From Pelosinus baikalensis (GTDB lineage: Bacteria; Bacillota; Negativicutes; DSM-13327), in assembly GCF_020819555.1 (NCBI RefSeq), contig NZ_JAJHJB010000008.1:62001-126000 (forward strand): a DNA stretch of 64,000 nt, read 5' to 3'. Shown piece by piece: positions 8,789 to 17,572 of the stretch. Numbering within the stretch: the first letter of the stretch is position 1; each line of letters begins with the position of its first letter. The position numbers and the translations under genes are program-made. Under the pieces are notes generated by a model. The model did not search any database, was not told where the DNA came from, and was given only the letters and a program-made list of their open reading frames with translations.

Positions 8789-9514
8789 CTACTTCTTCTG
8801 CAAGGAAGAAAGGATCTCTACGACTTTATGAATTAAGGTTTTATTCAAATATTGACGATTTTTGCAGGTCAGAATATAATGATTCAATTGATTATCATGA
8901 AATAAAACGGGTACACTACTATTATGAGCCTTTACATGGACTGCTTCATTCGTGAATAGAACAATACCCTCGACCCATACATTAATCCCTTGTTCCTTTA
9001 AAAATTTAGACAGTTTATATACTTGCCCTTTCACCTGTTTTACAGGGTTGACCATTTTCTTAGAATATTTTCCGCCGCCTCGCCCTACTTTATGCTGCGT
9101 CCATTCCGCATCTTGTGCATCTCCTACAATGTGACCATTGTGATTTTTAACCTCTACTACATATACCCCTTTCATGCCTACTATAATCAAGTCCGTTTCT
9201 TGACTATAATTCTGATATGAAATACTCACATTGGTAAAGACATGATAATCCTCAGGAAGGTGCAGTGCTTCTACTAAGCCTATCGTTTCCCCTTTTGCAC
9301 CAAAACGAAATATAACTCCGCGTCTAATATAATAACTGGATAAAACAATGGCAATGATCAGCGGCGCTAAATAATACCACTGATTTACCTGCAATTTATG
9401 CACAAAGATTAGATAAAAAGACATACACACAAGCACTAAAAGTACGATTCCTGCAAATAGACTTCGATTGGCCTTTCCGCTTAAATTATTTCTCCCCTTA
9501 TGAAATTGAGCCAT
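8789..9514 (-). CDS. NERD-domain (nuclease-related) membrane protein
   Basis: About 241 aa from the ATG at 9514, which has GGGAG 8 bases upstream. The open frame runs back to 9727, but that part covers a terminator-like hairpin and structured leader and looks untranslated. Two membrane segments (about residues 17-40 and 48-68) precede a NERD domain with the core ETDLIIVGMKGVYVVEVKNHNGHIVGD read in pieces (Asp, then Glu-x-Lys). That pattern is restriction-endonuclease-like. NERD proteins are thought to act on DNA or RNA, but function is rarely known. It lies 22 bp upstream of citXG on the same strand, so the two may be cotranscribed. Confidence 0.78.
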   Translation of the reverse strand: MAQFHKGRNNLSGKANRSLFAGIVLLVLVCMSFYLIFVHKLQVNQWYYLAPLIIAIVLSSYYIRRGVIFRFGAKGETIGLVEALHLPEDYHVFTNVSISYQNYSQETDLIIVGMKGVYVVEVKNHNGHIVGDAQDAEWTQHKVGRGGGKYSKKMVNPVKQVKGQVYKLSKFLKEQGINVWVEGIVLFTNEAVHVKAHNSSVPVLFHDNQLNHYILTCKNRQYLNKTLIHKVVEILSSLQKK

Positions 9515-9745
9515 ACCGTTTACTCCCTTATGTTCTCTAGACTTTATCTCGTGACCCAAGTCACCAGATACGTTTACCGCCGACTGAAGTGCACTTAACA
9601 CTTCACCTCCAGTCAACTCTTTCTCGTCCGTACAATCTATAAGGTTACTTATTCTGTTTAAACCTAAAAAAACCTCCACAGCATCGGAGGTTTTATTCTT
9701 TGGAATTCTTCTTAACAAAAATATCACGTCTATTATCTTATCATC
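9515..9745 (-). promoter_or_regulatory. Structured leader of the NERD gene with an internal terminator-like hairpin
   Basis: On the minus strand a hairpin AACCTCC-N7-GGAGGTT (9671-9692) is followed by a T-run. Downstream come two further stems: GAAGTG/CACTTC with outer GACT/AGTC, and GTGAC-TTGG-GTCAC, just before the ribosome site of the NERD gene. The layout suits an attenuated leader. No known riboswitch class was recognised. The hairpin is also T-rich on the plus strand and could simply insulate the divergent genes. Confidence 0.4.
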
Positions 9746-9790
9746 TTCTACAATTATAATAGATAGTATACATCACTGGAGGCTGGCGCC

Positions 9791-10762
9791 ATGTATGAAG
9801 ATACTGCATTAAAAGCATATAAACGCAAAATTCATTGGCAAGTGCTGTTAGTAATTATCATTGTTCTCATCTTTGTCATAAATGTAGCTGGTTTATTCGC
9901 TGGTGCGGTTTTTTATAAAGAATTCTGCGTATTAAATACTCGCACCAGCTTAGAGAGATTCAATCCACTCAAATCTCGCTTACAAAGAGGTCTGCAAACA
10001 AAAAATTGGCACTCTACCAATATCCAGTCACCTTTTGGCTATTACTTAAAAGGAACCTACTTACCTTATGCAGAGCCTTCTAATAAGACGGTCATTATCG
10101 TACACGGCATTGCTGCCAACCGCTTAATGAGCTTATGGTATGTGAATATCTACCTAGATCAGGGCTACAATGTTTTAATCTATGACTCAAGAGCCCATGG
10201 CGAAAGCGGCGGAACCTCCACAACATGGGGCTTCTATGAAAAATACGATCTTGAGGGATGGGTAAAATGGGTGGCCAGCGAGCATCCAAAGGGAGTCATT
10301 GGCGTACATGGAATCTCCATGGGAGCAGCGACAGCACTTATGCAAGCACAGCTCAATGAATCCTCTAAACAAGTAGATTTTTATATTATTGACAGCGCTT
10401 ATAGCAACTTAGAAGACTTGCTAACCAAACAAATTGGTGCCGCCGTAAATTCTCATAATCCCCTATGGATCAAAACCTTATTAAAATATTCCAGCGCAGT
10501 GGCCTATATCCAAAATCGTTTTTTTTATGAAGATGTATCTCCTATCCACGCGGTTGAAACCGTCACTACACCCATCTTATATCTACATGGAGAGACAGAT
10601 CCCCTTGTTCCTGTGAGTATGTCCCACCAATTATATGCCGCTACCAAAGGCTATCGCCAAATCCATACCTTCCCTGACACAGGACATGCCATGGCCATTT
10701 TCGACAGCCAAGCCGAATACCGAAATGTCATTACCCATTTTATTGAAACAACGACAAAATAA
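9791..10762 (+). CDS. Membrane-anchored alpha/beta hydrolase
   Basis: 323 aa. One N-terminal membrane anchor (about residues 15-40, LLVIIIVLIFVINVAGLF) is followed by an alpha/beta-hydrolase fold like that of the YqkD group and S9-related esterases. Visible parts are the oxyanion segment HGIAANRLMS, nucleophile elbow GISMG with catalytic Ser, acid in HGETDPLVP and catalytic His in DTGHAMAIF. It is probably an esterase or peptidase acting outside the membrane on an unknown substrate. The gene is divergent from the NERD gene and monocistronic. Confidence 0.85.
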   Translation: MYEDTALKAYKRKIHWQVLLVIIIVLIFVINVAGLFAGAVFYKEFCVLNTRTSLERFNPLKSRLQRGLQTKNWHSTNIQSPFGYYLKGTYLPYAEPSNKTVIIVHGIAANRLMSLWYVNIYLDQGYNVLIYDSRAHGESGGTSTTWGFYEKYDLEGWVKWVASEHPKGVIGVHGISMGAATALMQAQLNESSKQVDFYIIDSAYSNLEDLLTKQIGAAVNSHNPLWIKTLLKYSSAVAYIQNRFFYEDVSPIHAVETVTTPILYLHGETDPLVPVSMSHQLYAATKGYRQIHTFPDTGHAMAIFDSQAEYRNVITHFIETTTK

Positions 10763-10802
10763 CAAATATAAGAAACGTCCCGTGCGTCTTTTTAAAACAT
10801 AG

Positions 10803-10918
10803 CCGTTTTGAAACACAAAGACACGAAGCCGCTTACGCGGACACAAAGGAACACAAAAGGGGACAGTAATCACTTCTCTGTGTTCTTTGTGAATCTCTGT
10901 GCCCTCTGCGTTTAACGT
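10803..10918. repeat. Interspersed palindromic repeat, copy C
   Basis: Starts TTTTGAAACACAAAGACACGAAG and carries GACACAAAGGAACACAAAAG on the left. The right arm has CTCTGTGTTCTTTGTGAATCTCTGTG. It shares words and palindromic layout with copies A and B, and it fills much of the 312-base gap between the hydrolase and the DapB-like gene. Confidence 0.65.
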
Positions 10919-11010
10919 TCTCCTTAAAGATAATCTCTACTTTATACAAGTTTTTGAATCTCAATAACTATATCCATTTATTAACATTTATAGAATTTAA
11001 AGTATATTGT

Positions 11011-11039
11011 TTGACTAACTGACAACTTAATGCTATTAT
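11011..11039 (+). promoter_or_regulatory. Sigma70-type promoter of the DapB-like gene
   Basis: TTGACT at 11011-11016 and TATTAT at 11034-11039 with a 17-base spacer, about 35 bases ahead of the ATG. GGGGGG acts as ribosome site. Confidence 0.7.
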
Positions 11040-11074
11040 AGGATTGTTAGTATATTAAATGGGGGGCGAATAAG

Positions 11075-11893
11075 GTGAAAATCGCATTAGTAGGATTGGG
11101 TAGAACAGGGAAAGTTGTGGCAGAATATCTTCTTTCGCAGAATGTGCTTAGCATGGTATTGTGTAGACCGAATAGTACTAATGCTAATAAGGATCTTGGG
11201 GAGGTATTGGATCGTAACGATACAGGAATTATGATTGAAACCAGCGATCATTTAGAAAGAAAACTATTTCAATATAAGCCAGATATTCTTATTGATTTTT
11301 CACGCGCAAGCTTTTTAACTGATAACATTCACATCTTAGAAAAGTGCGGCGTAAGTGTAGTTACAGCAGTAACTGACTATGATTCTGCAGAATTGGAAAA
11401 AATAAAAAATGTAGCACAAAAAGGTAATATTGGAATTGTCCTGGCACCTAATATTACATATGGCGTTAATGTGTTAATGTTGATGACTGAAATAGCAGCG
11501 GAGTTAATGAACTCCTATGATTTTGAAATTTATGAAGAACACCATAAACAGAAAAAAGACAGTCCATCAGGAACTGCCAAGAAAATTGCTTTGAAAATAC
11601 AGGAGGGTCTGGATCGTAATGATGAGATCCCCACTCATGCCGTTCGAGCAGGCGGTATTATTGGAAAGCATAAAGTTATCATCTGCGGCGAATATGATTC
11701 CATCGAAATCTCTCATCAATCCTACTCCAAAAAAGCCTTTGCCGAAGGCGCTTACAAAGTATCTCAATTTCTGATAGGAAAAACGGGTTTTTATGAAATG
11801 AGCGATGTTTTTGAACAAGAAAGAGAACAGAGAAGACAAATCATAGCTGTACGCAAAATGATGGAAGATATGAATATTTTGAATTTAGCATAG
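11075..11893 (+). CDS. Dihydrodipicolinate reductase (DapB)-family protein
   Basis: 272 aa. DapB reduces hydroxy-tetrahydrodipicolinate with NAD(P)H in lysine/diaminopimelate synthesis. Seen here are the nucleotide-binding GLGRTG near the N-terminus, APNITYGVNVLM after the Rossmann half, and the family signature YEEHHKQKKDSPSGTAKKIA (about 155-174), which carries the catalytic His and Lys. RAGGIIGKHKV and EISHQSYSKKAFAEGA follow. The C-terminal half fits DapB well. The N-terminal Rossmann motif is GxGxTG rather than the usual GxxGxMG, so a divergent paralogue with another substrate is possible. It has its own promoter and no lysine genes beside it. Confidence 0.72.
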   Translation: MKIALVGLGRTGKVVAEYLLSQNVLSMVLCRPNSTNANKDLGEVLDRNDTGIMIETSDHLERKLFQYKPDILIDFSRASFLTDNIHILEKCGVSVVTAVTDYDSAELEKIKNVAQKGNIGIVLAPNITYGVNVLMLMTEIAAELMNSYDFEIYEEHHKQKKDSPSGTAKKIALKIQEGLDRNDEIPTHAVRAGGIIGKHKVIICGEYDSIEISHQSYSKKAFAEGAYKVSQFLIGKTGFYEMSDVFEQEREQRRQIIAVRKMMEDMNILNLA

Positions 11894-11941
11894 AAAATCT
11901 GCTATAATGTCGTAGTAGATCGATTCTATGGAGGTGATTGT

Positions 11942-12049
11942 ATGGGAAAAGTATCCCCTAAAAGCAGTTATAAGAACATTAAAACGGCAGAGAAAAGTAC
12001 AAAGTTCTTCATTGACAAACAGGCACCTAAAAAGCCAGTAAAAAAATAA
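11942..12049 (+). CDS. Small basic protein, 35 aa, unknown function
   Basis: A short ORF (MGKVSPKSSYKNIK at the start, KKPVKK at the end) with a strong ribosome site, GGAGGTGATTGT, before its ATG. A promoter overlaps the end of the upstream gene (TTGAAT at 11879-11884, TATAAT at 11903-11908, spacer 18). A strong terminator follows within 45 bases. It is lysine-rich with no membrane segment. I do not recognise it, but complete expression signals make it likely real. Confidence 0.65.
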   Translation: MGKVSPKSSYKNIKTAEKSTKFFIDKQAPKKPVKK

Positions 12050-12089
12050 TAAGATCGTAGAACCTACCTTTTTAGGCCAGGTATTGCTT

Positions 12090-12137
12090 AAAAAGCTCCT
12101 GTAAAAATTCGTGTACGAATTTTTACAGGAGCTTTTT
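12090..12137. terminator. Bidirectional terminator
   Basis: Near-perfect hairpin: AAAAAGCTCCTGTAAAAATTCG, loop TGTA, and its complement ending CTTTTT. T-runs occur on both strands. It serves the 35-aa gene on the plus strand and the aldo/keto reductase on the minus strand. Confidence 0.85.
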
Positions 12138-12293
12138 GCAATCTTGGTGGTATGTAGTTGATTCTGATTTTGCTTCAGAGAAGCTGGATTCAAAACTAAT
12201 ATCTCCTTATCCTTGATATAATTGACTACTTCTATATTATATATTGTAGAATTTCACATATCTTAAATAATGAGGTTGTTTATTGCTGTCGCT

Positions 12294-13280
12294 CTATTCT
12301 TCTACTCCTATCATGCCTGCTGGAGTATAACGTTCCCCCACAATTGTATACTGAGCGATGATAGATTCAATATGATTTAGATCTTCCCTGCTTAATTCTA
12401 CTTTTGTTGCTTTTATATTCTCCAGCAAATATTTCAGCCTCTTCGTACCAGGAATGGGAATCACATCCTCGCCTTTAGCGAGAACCCAAGCCAACGACAA
12501 TTGAGCTCCAGTAATTCCTTTGTCTTGTGCAATGTTTCCAATCGCCTCTGCGAATTTCTGATTACTGCACAATGCCTCCCCCTGTAAGCGTGGTAAACTC
12601 TTACGAAAATCCCCCTCTTGACTTAGAACCTCCGAACTGAGTTGACCACTCAACAGTCCACGGCTTAAGGGACTATAGGCAACAAGCCCAATGCCTAACT
12701 CTCGCAAAGTTGGCAACACACTTGTTTCCACATTCCGTGTCAAAAGAGAAAACTCGGATTGAACAGCGGATAAGGGATGTACCCGATGAGCTCGGCGAAT
12801 CGTATCAGATGAAGCTTCTGAAATTCCAATATAGCGAACTTTCCCTTCCTTGATCAGATCTGCCATAGCTCCGATGGTGTCCTCAATGGGAGTATTGTGG
12901 TCCACCCGATGTATATAATATAAATCAATGACTTCACGATTTAATCTTCGCAAACTGGCCTCAGCAGCCTGCTTAACATATTGGGGACTGCCATCAATTC
13001 TTCGTTCATAGGCTCCCGGCTCCCTTACAATGCCAAATTTAGTAGCGACAAATGCCTCACCGCGCCACCTCTTTAGTACTGATCCTATAAGCTCTTCATT
13101 ATGACCATGCCCATACGTATCAGCAGTATCTAAAAAGGTTATTCCCGACTCAAGGGCTGCTTGAATCGTATTTTGCGATTCTTGATAATCTGCCTTGCCA
13201 TAAAACTCACTCATACCCATACAACCCAATCCAATGGCTGATATTTCGGGTCCGTTTTTTCCTAGTAGTCTTTTTTTCAT
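12294..13280 (-). CDS. Aldo/keto reductase (YakC/AKR13-like)
   Basis: About 328 aa TIM-barrel NADPH-dependent oxidoreductase. The AKR tetrad is visible: Asp and Tyr in TFLDTADTYGHGHNEELIG, Lys in AFVATKFGI and His in LYYIHRVDHNTPIEDT. The cofactor motif is IPIPGTKRLKYLLENIKA. The ATG at 13280 (MKKRLLG) has GGGGAG upstream and matches family starts; an in-frame ATG at 13304 lacks a ribosome site. It is divergent from a MerR regulator with a dyad in the promoter, which suggests control by that regulator. Confidence 0.88.
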   Translation of the reverse strand: MKKRLLGKNGPEISAIGLGCMGMSEFYGKADYQESQNTIQAALESGITFLDTADTYGHGHNEELIGSVLKRWRGEAFVATKFGIVREPGAYERRIDGSPQYVKQAAEASLRRLNREVIDLYYIHRVDHNTPIEDTIGAMADLIKEGKVRYIGISEASSDTIRRAHRVHPLSAVQSEFSLLTRNVETSVLPTLRELGIGLVAYSPLSRGLLSGQLSSEVLSQEGDFRKSLPRLQGEALCSNQKFAEAIGNIAQDKGITGAQLSLAWVLAKGEDVIPIPGTKRLKYLLENIKATKVELSREDLNHIESIIAQYTIVGERYTPAGMIGVEE

Positions 13281-13343
13281 TCTTTCTAACTCCCCTCTGC
13301 TCATTCATTTTTCTTACTCATTGGTGTTGTATCACTCGGTAGT

Positions 13344-13372
13344 ATTGTAATGTTTTTTTACATCTTTGTCAA
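13344..13372 (-). promoter_or_regulatory. Promoter of the aldo/keto reductase gene with spacer dyad
   Basis: On the minus strand TTGACA (13367-13372) and TACAAT (13344-13349) are 17 bases apart. The spacer holds the dyad ATGT-N6-ACAT (13350-13363). MerR-family regulators bind dyads in promoter spacers, and a MerR gene starts at 13530 in the opposite direction. Control by that regulator is inferred. Confidence 0.6.
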
Positions 13373-13529
13373 TATATCTTACATCATTGTTACTATTACC
13401 TATAAAGTATATAATAAGACATAAAAGAAATGTCCTATCAGGACGCAGCGTTTTAAAATCCTGTTTTATAAGGAATACAAAGAACAGTCTCATCATAGGA
13501 CAAAATTTACCTAAAGGAGGATGAAAACA

Positions 13530-14033
13530 ATGCCAAAACACAATTTATCCGTATCTACCATACTCGATATCCCTCTCCTGTCGCGAATTATTGTAGGAAT
13601 TGGCGAAGTGTCAAACATCACAGGTGTTTCAGCCAGACAGCTTCGTTATTGGGAATCCAAAGGAATCATCAGCTCTATAGGAGACAATGCTGGCACCAAT
13701 CGAAAATATGACTATACCAATATTGAAAAAATCATTTTAATTAAAGACTTTCTAGATCAAGGCTTTACCCTGGAAGCATCCGCCAAACGACTGGAAGAAC
13801 GTATCCTGCGCCTTAATGAAGCAATTGTTCAATTAGCCAATCAGCATAACAACCCCATTCAAGAATCGATCGAGGATACGAATGAGCCCTATCATCTCCT
13901 TGATGGTGAACCATATCGTCTTTTGGGATATGCTACCCACAGTGTAACAAAAGAAAAGTTAGAAATTTACTTACCATCTGATAAAAATCAAGAGAAACTA
14001 CTGGCAAAGCCTCTAGAGGAAGAACATCATTGA
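13530..14033 (+). CDS. MerR-family transcriptional regulator
   Basis: 167 aa from the ATG at 13530, which lies 9 bases after AGGAGG; the in-frame ATG at 13521 abuts the ribosome site. The winged helix-turn-helix is IGEVSNITGVSARQLRYWESKGII (about residues 23-46), followed by a coiled segment (FTLEASAKRLEERILRLNEAI) that would form the dimer helix. No cysteine or effector-domain motif is visible, so the signal is unknown. It is divergent from the aldo/keto reductase and 90 bp upstream of aas-lplT. Confidence 0.88.
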   Translation: MPKHNLSVSTILDIPLLSRIIVGIGEVSNITGVSARQLRYWESKGIISSIGDNAGTNRKYDYTNIEKIILIKDFLDQGFTLEASAKRLEERILRLNEAIVQLANQHNNPIQESIEDTNEPYHLLDGEPYRLLGYATHSVTKEKLEIYLPSDKNQEKLLAKPLEEEHH

Positions 14034-14122
14034 AGTCTTATGTAAATACGTTTCACTCGATACTTAGAAAAATTCACTACTGATGTTAGATCGAATAAAC
14101 AATAGGATGAGGGAGTAAAACA

Positions 14123-16246
14123 ATGCTGAGATATTTGTTGAGAATTCTACTTCGCTTACTCTTTAAAGCAAAAGTAATCGGCTTTAAGGAGATGCGTTTT
14201 GACGGTCCTACAATTGTATTACCCAATCATGTATCCTTTTTAGATGCAGTATTCTTATATGCCTATTTGCCCAGTACTATTTGCTATGTAATTAATACAG
14301 ATATTGCGGAAAAACTGCGCTATTATCTTCAATTTATTAATCATATTAAAATTGATCCTTTAAACCCTTACTCATTAAAGAAAATCCTGGCCGTATTAAA
14401 AGCAGGAAAGCCCTTAGTCATCTTCCCTGAAGGACGTATTACCCGTACGGGAAGTTTAATGAAGATCTATAGCGGCATCGGATTTATCGCCTTTCGGACC
14501 AATGCAGCAATTTATCCAGTGATCTTTTCAGGGTTAGAGTATTCCAAATTCTCGCGAATTCAAGATAAAGTACGCTCAATATGGTTCCCAGAAGTAATGA
14601 TGTATGCTGACAAAGTTATTCATCTGGAATCCGGCGGGAGTAAAAGCATCAGACTGCAGAAACGAGAAATTGGCGACAAAATTCGTACGATTTTGGAAAA
14701 TACCATGTTCAAAGCTAAAGAATATACGCAGATTGAAATCAATTTATTTAATGAATTATTGCTGGCAGGCAAGACTCACGGCATGAGTAAGATGATGGCA
14801 GAGGATAGCAGCGGAAAGATTACCTATCGTAAAACGATTATTAGCAGCTATGTCTTGGCCAGTGCATTTCGTACAGTTCTTGCATCCGATGAAAAGGTTG
14901 GAGTCTTATTACCCAATTCGATCGGTCATGTCGTTACGCTGTTTGCCTTATGTTACGTAAATAAAACGCCTGCGATTCTAAATTTTAGCGCAGGTATACA
15001 AAACAATTTAGACTGTGGAGAAACAGCGGGAATCAAAACCATACTTACCTCTCGTACCTTTGTGGAAAAAGCTAATTTTCAATCCTATATCAGCCAATTG
15101 GCTGCTAAATTTACCATCCTTTATCTCGAGGATTTGAAAAGTACCCTATCGGGTACTGATAAACTATCAGGCTTGTTCAGCTACTTTGTAAGAAAAAAAG
15201 CATCTCCCATTGGCAATAGAGAGATCATACTCTTTACCAGCGGCAGTGAAAGCAAACCCAAAGGGGTTGTATTGGCCCATTCCAGTATCCGGGCTAACAT
15301 TCATCAGATTTCTTGCGTAATCGATTATACCCACCGAGATAAAATGCTAAATGCTCTGCCTATGTTTCACTCTTTTGGTCTGACGGCAGGAACGCTGCTG
15401 CCCATTATGGAAGGAATGGGAGTATTCTTGTACCCCAGTCCCCTGCACTATAAAATTATTCCCGAAATTGCCTATGATCGAAATGTTACTATCTTGTTAG
15501 GAACGCCAACCTTTCTGATGGGATATGGGAGATATGCTCATAACTATGACTTTTATAATGTACGATTTGTTTTGGCCGGCGGCGAAAAATTAAAAGATGA
15601 TGTACGCAATCTTTGGAATGAGAAGTTTGGTATACGTCTTTTTGAAGGCTACGGAACCACAGAAATGTCCCCGGTACTCAGTTTCAACACGCCTATGTTT
15701 AATCGCCGCGGAACTGTCGGTAAATTTCTTCCAGGCATTGAATGGCGATTGGAAACCGTAGAAGGTATCGAAGAAGGTGGAAACCTCTTTGTAAAAGGGC
15801 CAAATGCCATGAAAGGCTACCTATTGCATGGCAAAGGCTTTGTACCTTCAGAAGAATGGTATAATTGCGGCGATGTCGTTGCCATTGATAAGGAAGGTTT
15901 TATTACCATAAAATCACGTTTAAAACGCTTCGCGAAAATTTCCGGTGAGATGATTAGCTTGGATGCTGTTGAAAAAGTTGCCGAAAGCTGCTTTGCTACT
16001 GATAAAAATGCAGCAATCAATATTTCAGATACAAGAAAAGGTGAAAAGATCATTTTGTATACACTCCATAAAGATGCGACTAAACAGCTGCTGCGAGAAT
16101 ACATCAGCCAGAGCGGACAAAGCATGCTCGTTATGCCAACCGCATTACGAGTTGTCGATACCTTACCCTTACTAGGAAGCGGCAAGATTGACTATGTAAC
16201 CTTAAAAGAAATGGCCGCAAAGGAGCTGGAAAACGGTGCGTCTTAA
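14123..16246 (+). CDS. aas: Aas: lysophospholipid acyltransferase / acyl-ACP synthetase fusion
   Basis: 707 aa, the usual size of Aas. It re-acylates lysophosphatidylethanolamine at the inner membrane using an acyl-ACP it makes from free fatty acid. The N-terminal PlsC-type acyltransferase (about 1-190) shows NHVSFLD (H-x4-D) and FPEGRITRTGSL. The C-terminal AMP-dependent ligase (about 220-700) shows ILFTSGSESKPKGVVLAHSS, GYGTTEMSPVLSFN and a late GSGKIDYVTLKE. It overlaps lplT by 11 bp, the same partnership known in enteric bacteria. GGGAG precedes the ATG. Confidence 0.92.
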   Translation: MLRYLLRILLRLLFKAKVIGFKEMRFDGPTIVLPNHVSFLDAVFLYAYLPSTICYVINTDIAEKLRYYLQFINHIKIDPLNPYSLKKILAVLKAGKPLVIFPEGRITRTGSLMKIYSGIGFIAFRTNAAIYPVIFSGLEYSKFSRIQDKVRSIWFPEVMMYADKVIHLESGGSKSIRLQKREIGDKIRTILENTMFKAKEYTQIEINLFNELLLAGKTHGMSKMMAEDSSGKITYRKTIISSYVLASAFRTVLASDEKVGVLLPNSIGHVVTLFALCYVNKTPAILNFSAGIQNNLDCGETAGIKTILTSRTFVEKANFQSYISQLAAKFTILYLEDLKSTLSGTDKLSGLFSYFVRKKASPIGNREIILFTSGSESKPKGVVLAHSSIRANIHQISCVIDYTHRDKMLNALPMFHSFGLTAGTLLPIMEGMGVFLYPSPLHYKIIPEIAYDRNVTILLGTPTFLMGYGRYAHNYDFYNVRFVLAGGEKLKDDVRNLWNEKFGIRLFEGYGTTEMSPVLSFNTPMFNRRGTVGKFLPGIEWRLETVEGIEEGGNLFVKGPNAMKGYLLHGKGFVPSEEWYNCGDVVAIDKEGFITIKSRLKRFAKISGEMISLDAVEKVAESCFATDKNAAINISDTRKGEKIILYTLHKDATKQLLREYISQSGQSMLVMPTALRVVDTLPLLGSGKIDYVTLKEMAAKELENGAS

Positions 16247-17411
16247 GCCTTCGCCCCTCAACGCCTTATTCTTAGCTCAATTTATATCTGCCTTTGTTGA
16301 TAACATGATCTTATTCATTGCCTTGGGGATTATCCATAGAGACGGCTATCCTGGCTATTATCTGCCTCTTGTACAAAGCACTTTTTTATTATCTTTTATT
16401 GTTTTATCTCCCTGGGTTGGCAGGTTTGCCGATAAGAAAGCAAAATCTCAAGTACTAATGGCGGGCAACGTCATAAAGACATTGGGAATACTCCTTCTTC
16501 TTGCAAAATGCGACCCCGCATTGAGCTACGGCGTGGTAGGTATCGGTGCTGTCATTTATAGTCCCGCGAAGTATGGTATCCTACCCTTTCTGGCAAGAGG
16601 AGAAGATGCCCTCCTGCGGGCAAACTCCAGCTTAGAAAGCTACACCATAGTAGCCATTCTCACCGGTTCTGTTGCAGGCGGTTATTTATCCGATATATCC
16701 ATTGTGCTGTCATTGATAGCCTGTATCGTGCTTTATGTCATATCCATTGGCGTGAATACTCTGATACCAAAAGATCCCGGCAATAGAGGCATTCAATATC
16801 GTAACGCGATTACAGAATTTGCTGGCGATGCAGCAACCCTGTTTCACAATAAACAAAGCCATTTTTCCCTGATCGGTACCGGCTCATTTTGGATGGCATC
16901 TGCTGTCCTTAGGATGATTATTTTTGCATGGGTGCCCCTAACTCTTGGCATTCGCAGCGGGATAGATATTAGCATGATTATTGCCGTTACCGGCATTGGC
17001 ATAGCCATAGGGGCAGTCATTACTCCCTATCTCATTACCGTGAGAGATTATCAGCGCACTGCATGGTATGGTTTGGGTATGGGAATTTGCATCCTAGCAT
17101 TCTTATGGGTTACGACCTTACCCATCGCCATTATCTTTTTACTCTTAATCGGCTGTATGGGAGGTATCTTTATCGTTCCCATGAATGCGTGTCTGCAACA
17201 TGTCGGTCATCAAACCATAGGAGCAGGCAAGACCATTGCCATCCAAAATTTTGTGGAAAATAGTTTTATGTTTCTCGGGGTAGGGGCCTATACTCTTGCT
17301 TTTAAATTAGGCATATCTATTTATACCTCACTGGCTGCTGCTGGCATAGTCTTACTAGCCTTTGTTGCCTACTTGCTTGTGCTAACCTATAAAAAAGCTG
17401 ATGATAACTAA
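16236..17411 (+). CDS. lplT: LplT-type lysophospholipid transporter (MFS)
   Basis: 391 aa major facilitator with about 12 membrane segments. Its place directly after aas with an 11-bp overlap, and family motifs such as YSPAKYGILPFL and VPMNACLQHVGHQTIGAGKTIAIQNF, identify LplT, which flips lysophospholipids across the inner membrane to Aas. It starts with GTG at 16236, 9 bases after AGGAG inside aas. The pair suits a cell with an outer membrane. Confidence 0.9.
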   Translation: MRLKPSPLNALFLAQFISAFVDNMILFIALGIIHRDGYPGYYLPLVQSTFLLSFIVLSPWVGRFADKKAKSQVLMAGNVIKTLGILLLLAKCDPALSYGVVGIGAVIYSPAKYGILPFLARGEDALLRANSSLESYTIVAILTGSVAGGYLSDISIVLSLIACIVLYVISIGVNTLIPKDPGNRGIQYRNAITEFAGDAATLFHNKQSHFSLIGTGSFWMASAVLRMIIFAWVPLTLGIRSGIDISMIIAVTGIGIAIGAVITPYLITVRDYQRTAWYGLGMGICILAFLWVTTLPIAIIFLLLIGCMGGIFIVPMNACLQHVGHQTIGAGKTIAIQNFVENSFMFLGVGAYTLAFKLGISIYTSLAAAGIVLLAFVAYLLVLTYKKADDN

Positions 17412-17453
17412 AAATACCCCCTCCGCATACTATTGATACGGAGGGGGATTTTT
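17411..17453 (+). terminator. Terminator of aas-lplT
   Basis: Stem AAAATACCCCCTCCG / CGGAGGGGGATTTTT with a 13-base loop and T-run, directly after the lplT stop codon. Confidence 0.9.
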
Positions 17454-17572
17454 AATATTACAGAGAAAAAACGACTATCACGCAATTAAAGAATTATTCT
17501 TGGGCATACTAACATGTGCCAGCAGTTAAAAGCCCCCTCTATTTCATCTAATTCGAAAAGCAGGAGATCTCT

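Noticed and set aside
9514..9727. 71-residue N-terminal extension of the NERD protein
   Set aside because: It spans a terminator-like hairpin and stable stems, and the ATG at 9514 has a much better ribosome site.
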